From assembly GCA_002344065.1 (NCBI GenBank), contig DDTK01000005.1, positions 62,001-126,000 on the forward strand: a stretch of DNA of 64,000 nucleotides, written 5' to 3'. Position 1 is the first letter of the stretch, and every line of letters starts with the position of its first letter. A program made the translations under genes and the position numbers. Shown here piece after piece: positions 35,249 to 43,663 of the stretch. Below the pieces are notes generated by a model. That model had not been told where the DNA came from and searched no databases. It saw only the letters and a list, made by a program, of their open reading frames with translations. This stretch comes from Flammeovirgaceae bacterium UBA2366. GTDB lineage: Bacteria > Bacteroidota > Bacteroidia > Cytophagales > Cyclobacteriaceae.

Positions 35249-37123
35249 ATGAGTGATCAAATCCTTCACGAATGCGGAATTGCCCTGATCCGCCTGCGCA
35301 AACCTCTTTCTTATTACATCGAAAAGTATGGCCCAACGTATGCCATGAACAAAATGTTCATTTTGATGGAAAAGCAGCATAACCGGGGACAGGACGGAGC
35401 GGGTATTGCCAACATTAAAATTGATCTGGAAGCCGGGCGTAGGTATATCAGCCGGTATCGTTCAGTAAAACAACAACCCGTTGCTTCCTTGTTTAAAAAG
35501 ATCGGCAAAAAGTACCGTAAGGCACAAAAAGAAGGAAAAGAGAAATTCAGAAACGAGAAATGGCTTAAAGAAAATGTTGCCTTTACAGGGGAGCTTTGGC
35601 TAGGTCATCTCCGGTACGGAACACATGGAATAAATAATATTGAAAGCGTTCATCCGTTTTTGCGCCAAAATAACTGGCGTAGCCGTAACCTGGTTATGGC
35701 GGGCAACTTTAACATGACCAATGTTGACGAACTTTTTGATTTACTAATCAACATTGGTCAGCACCCCAAAGAAAAAGTAGACACCGTTACTGTAATGGAG
35801 AAAATTGGGCATTTTTTAGATGAAGAAGTGCAAAGCCTGTTTGAGCTCTATAAAGATAAATACGGTAATCAGGAGATTTCTGAAATTATTGAAAATGAAA
35901 TCGATTTACACCGTGTATTAAAAAGAGCATGCAAAGATTTTGATGGCGGCTACGCCATGGCTGGTTTAACAGGGTCGGGTTCTGCTTTTGTCGTGCGCGA
36001 TCCTAATGGTATTCGGCCAGCTTACTACTATGCTGATGATGAGGTGGTAGTGGTGGCCTCTGAAAAACCTGCTATAAAAACTGCCTTTAATATCGATTAC
36101 AATCAGATCGAAGAAGTTAGGCCAGGACATGCGCTCATCATTACTAAAAGTGGAGAATTAGCTCAGCATGAAATAATAAAGCAAGGTGAAAAAAAATCAT
36201 GCAGCTTTGAACGCATTTATTTCTCGCGTGGAAACGACCCCGATATTTACCAGGAAAGAAAAAAACTTGGCCGCCTTTTGGTTCCACAGGTTCTTCGGGC
36301 GATTCACTTTGATCTAAAAAATACTGTATTTTCTTATATACCCAACACAGCGGAGACGGCCTTTTATGGATTAATGGCTGGCGTTGAAGACTATCTGATC
36401 AATAAGCAAAAAGAAATCATTCTGGAAGGAAAGCCATCGGTGGATCCCATTGAAGATATTCTGTCCTTTCGGCCAAGAATAGAAAAGATTGTATTAAAAG
36501 ATGCCAAGCTAAGAACTTTTATCACGGATGATCAACATCGTGATGACCTGGTAGCTCATGTTTACGATACCACCTATGAAGTAGTGAACCGTGGAAAAGA
36601 TACATTAGTTGTAATTGATGATTCCATTGTTCGAGGAACTACACTGGAGAAGAGCATTCTCACTTTGCTGGATAAACTTGGTCCTAAAAAAATCGTTGTT
36701 GTTTCATCTGCACCCCAAATTCGTTTCCCGGATTGTTACGGTATTGATATGAGCCGCATGAGTGATTTTGTGGCCTTCCGTGCTATGATTGAACTTATAA
36801 AAGATCAAGGCAAAGATTACTTATTGGGCGAAGTGTACGACCAATGTCTGCAATCGAAAGGCGAGGAAAACTATGTAAAGAAACTTTATGCTCAGTTTAC
36901 AAACGATGAAATCTCATCTAAAATAGCAGAAATCATTCGCCCGAAATCTATTAATGCGGAGGTTGAAGTTGTCTTTCAAACTGTAGAAAACCTGCACAAA
37001 GCTTGCCCCGGCCATTTAGGTGATTGGTATTTTACGGGTGATTTTCCAACACGCGGTGGAATGAAAGTTGCCAATCGGGCATTTGCCAACTACATGGAAG
37101 GAAAACTGGTACGGGCATATTAG
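35249..37123 (+). CDS. PurF-like amidophosphoribosyltransferase (long form)
   Basis: 624 residues from ATG 35249, about 120-150 longer than ordinary PurF. The class II glutamine amidotransferase half has E-C-G-I-A-L; the nucleophilic cysteine is at residue 9, so an 8-residue propeptide would have to be removed. R-G-Q-D-G-A-G and L-G-H-L-R-Y-G-T-H-G follow. The phosphoribosyltransferase half has the PRPP loop V-V-I-D-D-S-I-V-R-G-T-T near 460-471. An insertion of charged residues (about 80-110) and another at about 170-230 account for the extra length. Bacteroidota often have this second PurF-like protein; its exact reaction is not certain. Confidence 0.85.
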   Translation: MSDQILHECGIALIRLRKPLSYYIEKYGPTYAMNKMFILMEKQHNRGQDGAGIANIKIDLEAGRRYISRYRSVKQQPVASLFKKIGKKYRKAQKEGKEKFRNEKWLKENVAFTGELWLGHLRYGTHGINNIESVHPFLRQNNWRSRNLVMAGNFNMTNVDELFDLLINIGQHPKEKVDTVTVMEKIGHFLDEEVQSLFELYKDKYGNQEISEIIENEIDLHRVLKRACKDFDGGYAMAGLTGSGSAFVVRDPNGIRPAYYYADDEVVVVASEKPAIKTAFNIDYNQIEEVRPGHALIITKSGELAQHEIIKQGEKKSCSFERIYFSRGNDPDIYQERKKLGRLLVPQVLRAIHFDLKNTVFSYIPNTAETAFYGLMAGVEDYLINKQKEIILEGKPSVDPIEDILSFRPRIEKIVLKDAKLRTFITDDQHRDDLVAHVYDTTYEVVNRGKDTLVVIDDSIVRGTTLEKSILTLLDKLGPKKIVVVSSAPQIRFPDCYGIDMSRMSDFVAFRAMIELIKDQGKDYLLGEVYDQCLQSKGEENYVKKLYAQFTNDEISSKIAEIIRPKSINAEVEVVFQTVENLHKACPGHLGDWYFTGDFPTRGGMKVANRAFANYMEGKLVRAY

Positions 37124-37174
37124 TTCACTCAAATTTCCTTTTAAAAAGGTACAAAAGTTCATCACTTTAACAGC

Positions 37175-37193
37175 CTAAAGTTTGCTACTTTAG
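37175..37193. repeat. Small inverted repeat CTAAAGT-N5-ACTTTAG
   Basis: Perfect 7-bp arms between the PurF-like gene and the EVE gene, 18 bp before the EVE start. Terminator, operator or chance. Confidence 0.35.
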
Positions 37194-37210
37194 TAGTTCA
37201 CATTAATGCT

Positions 37211-37615
37211 ATGAATTACTGGCTACTAAAAACAGAACCCGAAACTTATTCCTGGGCCGATCTGGTGCGTGATAAGAAAACTGTTTGGGATGGTGTTAAA
37301 AACTTTCAGGCACGTAAAAACCTGAAGGCTATGAAAGCGGGGGATAAGGTCTTTATTTATCATACAGGAACTGAAAAGTCCGTTGCAGGCATCGCCTCAG
37401 TAAAAAAAGAAGCTTATCCAGATCCTAAAGATGCGGAATGGGTTGTAGTGGAACTTGTACCCGAAAAACCCTTGAAGAATTCAGTTGCCCTATCCACTGT
37501 TAAGGCAGACAAAAAACTATCCGCAATGGCCCTGGTTAAGTATGCGCGGTTATCCGTTCAACCTGTTAAGAGAGAAGAGTTTGATCGAATACTTGAGCTT
37601 AGTGAAAAGAAATGA
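37211..37615 (+). CDS. EVE-domain protein
   Basis: 134 residues. The sequence N-Y-W-L-L-K-T-E-P-E-T-Y-S-W-A-D-L at the N-terminus, W-D-G-V-K-N-F-Q-A-R near 26-35 and V-F-I-Y-H-T-G near 48-54 are the EVE (PUA-like) signature; the family binds modified bases. At 134 residues it is a little shorter than usual (about 150). It overlaps the next gene by ATGA. Confidence 0.88.
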   Translation: MNYWLLKTEPETYSWADLVRDKKTVWDGVKNFQARKNLKAMKAGDKVFIYHTGTEKSVAGIASVKKEAYPDPKDAEWVVVELVPEKPLKNSVALSTVKADKKLSAMALVKYARLSVQPVKREEFDRILELSEKK

Positions 37616-39213
37616 TTCACCCTGTAAAAATCATTCATTTAATTCTATTAAGTCTCTTGCTTTCTGGTGTTCAGCAAGTACAGGCTCAAATTCTGCAACC
37701 GTATCGCTTTGAAAAGGAACGCAAGTCCTCTGATGAGGATTTTACCATTATCTCCCTGAAAGAAGACGGGCTTGCTTTGGTAAGGGAAAAGAATAAGTAT
37801 AAAAGTGGAAACAAAACATGGGAAGTTATTTTGCTTGACAGCACGCTACAGGAAAAAAATACTATTGAACTAGAGATTGACCAACGAAAAAATCTTATCG
37901 GGTATGAACATGCACCCGGATCTCTCTATCTGCTTTTTAAAGGTGGAGATAATTTCAAACTTCCGCTAGACCTTATAACCATACAAGTTGCGAGGGCCGA
38001 AATCGAACGCCATGAAATTAAAACAGAATTAAACTTTCAACTCTCTCAATTTATAAGGGTAGAATCTAATTTTATTTTTGGTGGCTACATAAATAGCGAG
38101 CCGGCAGTATTGCTGTATAATACCATAACAGAAAACCTTAAAGTATTGCCCGGATTTTTTCAGAAACAAACCGAATTGGTTGATCTGAGACCCAATTACA
38201 ATCAAACCTTTAACGCAATACTTATAGACCGAAGCGATCGCGATCAGCGAAAAATACTATTTAGAACATTTGATGCCGCTGGAAAGGAGTTGGTGGAGGA
38301 TTCGGCTCCGATTGAGGATAAATATTTCCTCCAAACAAGCATTAGTGGCACGTTGATTAATGATGATTTAATGGTACTGGGAACATATGGCTCAAGAAAT
38401 TCAAAACAATCGAATGGATTTTACGCATTAGTTATTGACCCTTTTAATGACAATCCAATTAAGTTTACCGCCTTTGGCGAATTAAGTAGCTACCTGGATC
38501 AATTACCGCCAAAACGAGCAAAAAAAATAAAGGACAAAACACAAAATGCCCTTAATCAAAAACGCATACCGGATTTTGTTAACTATGTTATGCCCTATCG
38601 CGTTGAGGAGCGGGCTGAGGGCTATATCATGCTAGCCGAAACATACGTACCCTCTAATACAGTTAACCGGTATCCAAACAATTACCCTTATCCTTATGGC
38701 TATACGCCTTATCCTTACTATTCACCCTTCTGGGGATATTATCCAGGTACTTATAATCGACTGTACAACCCCTATTATGGTTATGGACCTAATACAACAA
38801 CAACTAGCGATGAGATAAAGGGTGTACAGACTGTACTGGTTGCCTTTAATTCAAAAGGGCAAGTATTATGGGATTACAGTTTAAAATTCGAAGAAATTCG
38901 TATGAACTCACTGCAACAAATAGCCGACTATCATGTTCATGATAACAAGCTACTTATCCTGTATAAAAAGGAGTCTGAGTTAAAAGGAAAAATTATTACT
39001 TTAGATGAAAAGCAATCACAGGAAGTAACTGAAAAAATTAAACTTGCTAATGACTCAGATGAAATACGTTCTGAAAGTAAATCGTTAGGATTTGTGAGAA
39101 ATTGGTATGAGAATAACTTTTATGTTTGGGGACAGCAGAGCTTATCTAATAAGGAAAAAGGCAGTGAGGGGAATCGTCAGGTGTTTTATATCAATAAAAT
39201 TTCATTTCATTAA
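37612..39213 (+). CDS. Secreted protein with Tyr/Pro-rich insert; first of tandem paralogues
   Basis: 533 residues, signal peptide ending near V-Q-A-Q (residue 26). The body looks like a beta-propeller-type fold with repeated strands (I-I-S-L-K-E-D-G-L-A-L-V, F-I-F-G-G-Y-I, L-M-V-L-G-T-Y-G-S-R-N-S-K). A helical segment of K-R-A-K-K-I-K-D-K-T type lies near 303-312, followed by a low-complexity stretch (about 356-400) very rich in tyrosine and proline (Y-P-Y-P-Y-G-Y-T-P-Y-P-Y-Y near 362-374). The next gene is a diverged copy lacking this insert. No known family recognised. The start overlaps the EVE gene by ATGA. Confidence 0.7.
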   Translation: MIHPVKIIHLILLSLLLSGVQQVQAQILQPYRFEKERKSSDEDFTIISLKEDGLALVREKNKYKSGNKTWEVILLDSTLQEKNTIELEIDQRKNLIGYEHAPGSLYLLFKGGDNFKLPLDLITIQVARAEIERHEIKTELNFQLSQFIRVESNFIFGGYINSEPAVLLYNTITENLKVLPGFFQKQTELVDLRPNYNQTFNAILIDRSDRDQRKILFRTFDAAGKELVEDSAPIEDKYFLQTSISGTLINDDLMVLGTYGSRNSKQSNGFYALVIDPFNDNPIKFTAFGELSSYLDQLPPKRAKKIKDKTQNALNQKRIPDFVNYVMPYRVEERAEGYIMLAETYVPSNTVNRYPNNYPYPYGYTPYPYYSPFWGYYPGTYNRLYNPYYGYGPNTTTTSDEIKGVQTVLVAFNSKGQVLWDYSLKFEEIRMNSLQQIADYHVHDNKLLILYKKESELKGKIITLDEKQSQEVTEKIKLANDSDEIRSESKSLGFVRNWYENNFYVWGQQSLSNKEKGSEGNRQVFYINKISFH

Positions 39214-40663
39214 ACTCAGTTTTGTATTCATCATTCTTCCAGTACAAGCACAACTTCAGTATCATGGAGGCATCCAACTTCCTGTTCAAAGAAATGAATC
39301 AACCTTCAATATTGTTTCGGTAAATTCAGACGGGCTGATTTTTCTACGACCGTTGAATCAACCTGAGTCATCTGTTCAATTTATTCATGTTGACACTGCA
39401 TTCATCCAAAAATGGGCAGGACTTCTGCCTATTGAGAAAAAATATGTTTACGCACAACATTATATTCATAAAAAGTATGCGTATTTCCTTTTTCATCACC
39501 GCGAATTTGCCGATATCAGTTTTCATGTCTATCAAATAGATTTAAAAACCGGCAGCTATACCCGTTACCAGGTAAATAATTACATCCCATTTCTTCCCAC
39601 TCATTTCACGGCAACTGAACGGGGTCTTCTTATTGGAGGTTACTTCACCGGAAAAATTCCTGTCGTGTTATTTTTTGATTTTGCTTCAACCAAAAGTAAA
39701 GTTTTGCCCGCCCTCTTTAATGAGCCCGGAGAGTTACTTCAAATAAATACATCCGATGACCAATCATTCAGTGTATTAATTAGTTCCAGAAACGCTCAAC
39801 GACAAAAAAACTTATGGGTTAAAAACTATGGCCCATCCGGAGACCTTATTCAGAATAAGACCTTAAATGCGTCAGAAAATCAAAGCCTTTTATTTGGACA
39901 GATTATTTCCATTCCTGATGGATCACAACTTGTAGCCGGCACATATGGAAATAGAAACTCTGATTTTTCAAAAGGGCTGTTTATTACTCGCCTCGAAAAG
40001 GATTCAGAATTCACCAACTACTATCCCTTTACAGAATTACAAAATTTTTTTTCGTACCTCAAATCTCAACGAGCTGCACGGCTAAAAGAACGTATAAACC
40101 GAAAAACAGTAAAAGGAAAAAAAATTCGCTTGCAATACAGGTTCTTGGTAAATGAATTTATTCCCAACAAAAATGAATTTCTTCTCTTAGGTGAAGCATT
40201 CTATCCTGTGTATAAGGCAATGGATCGGAATTATATGGGTGGCGGATTAGCACCTGGTGGTGCCGTATTTGACGGGTACAAATACACACATGCCGTAATT
40301 ATAGGATTTGATAAAAATGGTGAGTTGCGCTGGGATAATAGTTTCGAAATCAATGATGTTAAATCCTTTACCCTCGAACAATTTGTTAAAATTGATATTC
40401 AGCAAAACAAAATCGTTCTATTTTATCTATTTGATAATAAAATTCGGTACAAAATCATTCTAGATGACCAGCTGGTGGAACAAAAAGAGTTTAATACTTT
40501 AGATATAAACAATACACCCCTTGATGATGATGAAAGTCTAAGCTCACTTGACTACTGGTATAATAGCTATTTTACTGCATCGGGCACAAAATATACATCA
40601 CAAAGAAGATGGGGAAAGCAAAGCCAAAGAGTATTCTTTGTTACCAAATTAAGTCATCGTTGA
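39164..40663 (+). CDS. Secreted protein; second tandem paralogue
   Basis: About 499 residues from GTG 39164, which gives a plausible signal peptide (K-L-S-F-V-F-I-I-L-P-V-Q-A-Q). An ATG at 39107 is possible, but overlaps the previous gene by 107 bp. It shares with its neighbour the blocks G-G-Y, K-V-L-P, G-T-Y-G-x-R-N-S, a run of K/R-x-R-A-A/K-x-L/I-K-x-R/K, and a closing R-x-V-F-F/Y-x-x-K-x-S. The Tyr/Pro-rich stretch is replaced by a short glycine-rich loop. Function unknown. Confidence 0.68.
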   Translation: MRGIVRCFISIKFHFIKLSFVFIILPVQAQLQYHGGIQLPVQRNESTFNIVSVNSDGLIFLRPLNQPESSVQFIHVDTAFIQKWAGLLPIEKKYVYAQHYIHKKYAYFLFHHREFADISFHVYQIDLKTGSYTRYQVNNYIPFLPTHFTATERGLLIGGYFTGKIPVVLFFDFASTKSKVLPALFNEPGELLQINTSDDQSFSVLISSRNAQRQKNLWVKNYGPSGDLIQNKTLNASENQSLLFGQIISIPDGSQLVAGTYGNRNSDFSKGLFITRLEKDSEFTNYYPFTELQNFFSYLKSQRAARLKERINRKTVKGKKIRLQYRFLVNEFIPNKNEFLLLGEAFYPVYKAMDRNYMGGGLAPGGAVFDGYKYTHAVIIGFDKNGELRWDNSFEINDVKSFTLEQFVKIDIQQNKIVLFYLFDNKIRYKIILDDQLVEQKEFNTLDINNTPLDDDESLSSLDYWYNSYFTASGTKYTSQRRWGKQSQRVFFVTKLSHR

Positions 40664-40664
40664 G

Positions 40665-40692
40665 TTTGGTGGTAATAAAACACCTATATTTG
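40665..40692 (+). promoter_or_regulatory. Promoter of pyrR
   Basis: TTTG (40665-40668), 16-nt spacer, TATATTTG (40685-40692), 10 bp before the pyrR ATG at 40703. The predicted leader is only a few nucleotides, leaving no room for a PyrR-controlled attenuator. Confidence 0.6.
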
Positions 40693-40702
40693 CCTCCGGC
40701 AT

Positions 40703-41248
40703 ATGCAGAAGAAACTCATTCTCGACTCGGACCTTCTTGATATAACCCTTAGCCGTCTTTGCCAACAAATCATTGAAAATCACCAGTCTTTTGAAGAAAG
40801 TGTAATCCTTGGTCTTCAGCCCAGGGGAATATTTCTGGCCGAAATCATTCACAAAAAGCTGGAGAAGCTGATTCGCAAAGAAATTCCATTAGGTTACCTG
40901 GATGCTACCTTTCATCGGGATGACTTCCGTAGACGGGAAATTCCAGTAAAAGCTAGCGAAGTAAGGATACCCTTTATCATTGAAGGTAAAAAAGTGATTT
41001 TGGTTGATGATGTGCTGTTTACCGGACGAACCGTACGTGCTGCCCTGGATGCTATGATCGCCTTCGGCCGACCTGCCAAAGTTGAATTGTTGGTTTTGAT
41101 TGATCGCAAACACAACCGCGACCTTCCCATTGCCCCCGATTACGTAGGCCGGACAGTAAATACGCTTTCAACACAAAAAGTTTTAGTTGAATTAGAAGCC
41201 CAGGGGCACGAACAAAATAAAATCTGGTTGATAAATAATAAGGATTAG
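40703..41248 (+). CDS. pyrR: PyrR-type uracil phosphoribosyltransferase/regulator
   Basis: 181 residues, type I phosphoribosyltransferase fold. The PRPP loop is V-I-L-V-D-D-V-L-F-T-G-R-T near 97-109, and the basic PyrR tail R-K-H-N-R-D-L-P-I near 134-142 is present. In Firmicutes PyrR binds pyr mRNA; here it lies 1 bp upstream of pyrB, but neither gene has a leader that could form a binding loop. Either it acts elsewhere or only the transferase activity matters. Confidence 0.9.
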   Translation: MQKKLILDSDLLDITLSRLCQQIIENHQSFEESVILGLQPRGIFLAEIIHKKLEKLIRKEIPLGYLDATFHRDDFRRREIPVKASEVRIPFIIEGKKVILVDDVLFTGRTVRAALDAMIAFGRPAKVELLVLIDRKHNRDLPIAPDYVGRTVNTLSTQKVLVELEAQGHEQNKIWLINNKD

Positions 41249-41249
41249 C

Positions 41250-42176
41250 ATGTCTAAATTAAGTCAAAAGCATCTTCTGGGAATAAAAGACATAACACCT
41301 CAGGACATTCAATTGATTTTTGAAACTGCCGATACCTTTAAGGATGTTTTAAACCGACCGATTAAGAAAGTACCCTCCCTGCGCGATATCACCATTGCCA
41401 ATATTTTCTTTGAAAACTCCACACGCACCCGCCTGTCATTCGAACTTGCAGAAAAAAGACTATCAGCCGATGTGGTGAATTTTTCAGCCTCTACCAGCTC
41501 AGTAAAAAAGGGCGAAACTTTATTGGACACCGTAAATAACATTCTGGCTATGAAAGTAGACATGGTGGTGATGCGTCACGCTAGCCCGGGTGCACCTCAT
41601 TACCTGGCCCGTCATATCAAGGCTAATATTGTTAATGCAGGCGATGGTACACACGAGCATCCTACACAGGCTTTGCTTGATGCCTACTCCATTCGTGAAA
41701 AACTAGGTGATATTGCCGGAAAAAAAGTTGCTATCATTGGCGACATTCTGCATTCACGCGTAGCGTTGTCAAATATTTTTGCACTGCAAAAGCTGGGGGC
41801 AAAAGTTATGGTGTGTGGTCCGCCTACGCTACTTCCTAAATTCATTGCACAAACCGGTGTGCTGGTGGAAACCGATGTACGAAAAGCGCTGGAATGGTGT
41901 GATGTTGCCAACGTATTACGCATACAATTAGAACGGCAGCAAATCAAATATTTCCCATCGTTACGCGAATATGCATTGTACTACGGCATTACAAAAAAGA
42001 TACTTGACGACTTAAAGAAACCCATTGTGCTGATGCACCCAGGGCCTATAAACCGGGGTGTTGAATTGAGCAGTGATGCAGCCGATTCACAGCATGCTAT
42101 CATTCTGGACCAGGTAGAAAATGGGGTTGCCATTCGAATGGCCGTACTTTATTTGTTGGCAGGGTCGGCCAACTAA
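41250..42176 (+). CDS. pyrB: Aspartate carbamoyltransferase catalytic subunit
   Basis: 308 residues. The carbamoyl-phosphate loop F-F-E-N-S-T-R-T-R near 51-59, the S-x-x-K loop S-S-V-K-K-G-E-T near 81-88, H-P-T-Q-A-L near 136-141 and the C-terminal H-P-G-P-I-N-R-G near 264-271 are all intact. It is the first committed step of pyrimidine synthesis. No pyrI follows, which fits the class without regulatory chains. Confidence 0.96.
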   Translation: MSKLSQKHLLGIKDITPQDIQLIFETADTFKDVLNRPIKKVPSLRDITIANIFFENSTRTRLSFELAEKRLSADVVNFSASTSSVKKGETLLDTVNNILAMKVDMVVMRHASPGAPHYLARHIKANIVNAGDGTHEHPTQALLDAYSIREKLGDIAGKKVAIIGDILHSRVALSNIFALQKLGAKVMVCGPPTLLPKFIAQTGVLVETDVRKALEWCDVANVLRIQLERQQIKYFPSLREYALYYGITKKILDDLKKPIVLMHPGPINRGVELSSDAADSQHAIILDQVENGVAIRMAVLYLLAGSAN

Positions 42177-42236
42177 CAGATTCTTTTAAGAATTACCGTT
42201 TTTCATACATCCACAACCCCAACAGGCAGTTTTTCT

Positions 42237-42244
42237 TAACTTTG
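42237..42244 (+). promoter_or_regulatory. -7 box (TAACTTTG) for cystathionine beta-synthase gene
   Basis: Exact TAnnTTTG 22 bp before the ATG at 42267. The -33 region is T-rich at 42199-42204 but without an exact TTTG. Confidence 0.45.
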
Positions 42245-42266
42245 CTTCACATCATACCACAATTCC

Positions 42267-43643
42267 ATGCAATACTACAATTCCATCATTGAGACTATCG
42301 GAAACACGCCTTTGATAAAATTGAATAAAATATTCAAAGGAGTACCCGGAACATTTCTGGCCAAGGTTGAATACTTCAATCCGGGAAATTCCATGAAGGA
42401 CAGAATGGCTATAAAAATGGTGGAAGATGCAGAAGAAGCTGGATTGCTTAAGCCAGGCGGAACCATCATTGAGGGAACCTCCGGTAACACCGGTATGGGA
42501 TTGGCACTTGCAGCGGCAGCCAAAGGCTATCGTTGCATCTTTACCATGGCCGATAAACAATCACAGGAAAAAATTAATATCCTGAAAGCAGTGGGTGCTG
42601 AGGTTGTAGTTTGTCCGACTAACGTTGAACCTGACGATCCTCGTTCATACTATTCTGTAGCACGAAAATTAAACAAGGAAATACCGAACTCCTTTTATCC
42701 GAATCAATACGATAATCCATCAAACACAAAGGCACATTACGAAACAACCGGCCCGGAAATTTGGACGCAAACCGAAGGTAAGATTACACATTACATTGCC
42801 ACGGTGGGCACCGGTGGATCCATGTGTGGCACGGCTAAATATCTTAAGGAACAAAATCCGGCAATTGTTTCTGTTGGTATTGATACTTATGGTTCTGTCT
42901 TTAAAAAGTATAAGGAGACCGGAATTTTTGATGAGAATGAAATTTATCCTTACCTGACAGAAGGCTTTGGGGAGGACATACTTCCAAAGAACGTAAACTT
43001 TGATGTGATCGATCTCTTCATAAAGGTTACCGATAAGGATGGCGCCCTAATGACACGCAGACTAGCCCGCGAAGAAGGAATGTTTGTTGGGTGGTCGTGT
43101 GGCTCGGCCGTACATGGCGCACTGGAATATGCCCGTGAGAATATGAAGAAAGACGATGTCGTAGTAATTCTGCTTCCCGATCACGGTACACGCTATTTGG
43201 CAAAAGTATACAACGATCAATGGATGAAAGATCATGGCTTTTTGGAAACCAAAACATTCAGCACAAAGGCCAGGGACATCATCAGCACACGTAATGGAAA
43301 GGAAGCACTTGTTACTGTACAGCCCAAAGCAAAGATCAGTGAAGTTATACTCATGATGAATCGTGAAGGCATTGATCAGATACCCGTTACCGAAAACGAT
43401 CAATTCATTGGCAGCGTAAGCGCCTCCAGTCTGCTTGAAAAAATGATTGAAGACCCGCAGCTTCGGGAAAAAGTAGTGGGTGATGTAATGGATAAACCTA
43501 TGCTTTTTGTGGCACCTGATAGTACCCTGGACGTACTTTCATCCCTATTAAACAAAGAGAATAAAGCCGTGCTTATTAGGGATGAAGCACAACGTGTTCA
43601 TATTATTACGCAACACGATCTGTTACGGGCAATGTCTAGCTAA
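42267..43643 (+). CDS. Cystathionine beta-synthase-type PLP enzyme with CBS domain pair
   Basis: 458 residues. Fold-type II PLP enzyme with the lysine in N-P-G-N-S-M-K-D-R (near 38-46), the substrate loop E-G-T-S-G-N-T-G near 70-77 and the phosphate-binding G-T-G-G-S near 176-180. Two CBS motifs (about 335-458; V-T-V-Q-P-K-A-K-I-S-E-V, I-D-Q-I-P-V-T, and a later D-V-M-D-K-P) bind a regulatory nucleotide or SAM. It condenses serine or acetylserine with homocysteine or sulfide; the CBS pair favours cystathionine synthesis. No partner gamma-lyase in view. Confidence 0.9.
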   Translation: MQYYNSIIETIGNTPLIKLNKIFKGVPGTFLAKVEYFNPGNSMKDRMAIKMVEDAEEAGLLKPGGTIIEGTSGNTGMGLALAAAAKGYRCIFTMADKQSQEKINILKAVGAEVVVCPTNVEPDDPRSYYSVARKLNKEIPNSFYPNQYDNPSNTKAHYETTGPEIWTQTEGKITHYIATVGTGGSMCGTAKYLKEQNPAIVSVGIDTYGSVFKKYKETGIFDENEIYPYLTEGFGEDILPKNVNFDVIDLFIKVTDKDGALMTRRLAREEGMFVGWSCGSAVHGALEYARENMKKDDVVVILLPDHGTRYLAKVYNDQWMKDHGFLETKTFSTKARDIISTRNGKEALVTVQPKAKISEVILMMNREGIDQIPVTENDQFIGSVSASSLLEKMIEDPQLREKVVGDVMDKPMLFVAPDSTLDVLSSLLNKENKAVLIRDEAQRVHIITQHDLLRAMSS

Positions 43644-43663
43644 CAGACACGTAACACAGGAAT

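Noticed and set aside
39107..39163. ATG start for the second paralogue at 39107
   Set aside because: It would overlap the preceding gene by 107 bp and put charged residues before the signal peptide; GTG 39164 is the better fit, though not proven.
42180..42193. Palindrome ATTCTT-TT-AAGAAT after pyrB
   Set aside because: Short and A+T-rich; likely chance or at most a weak stop signal.
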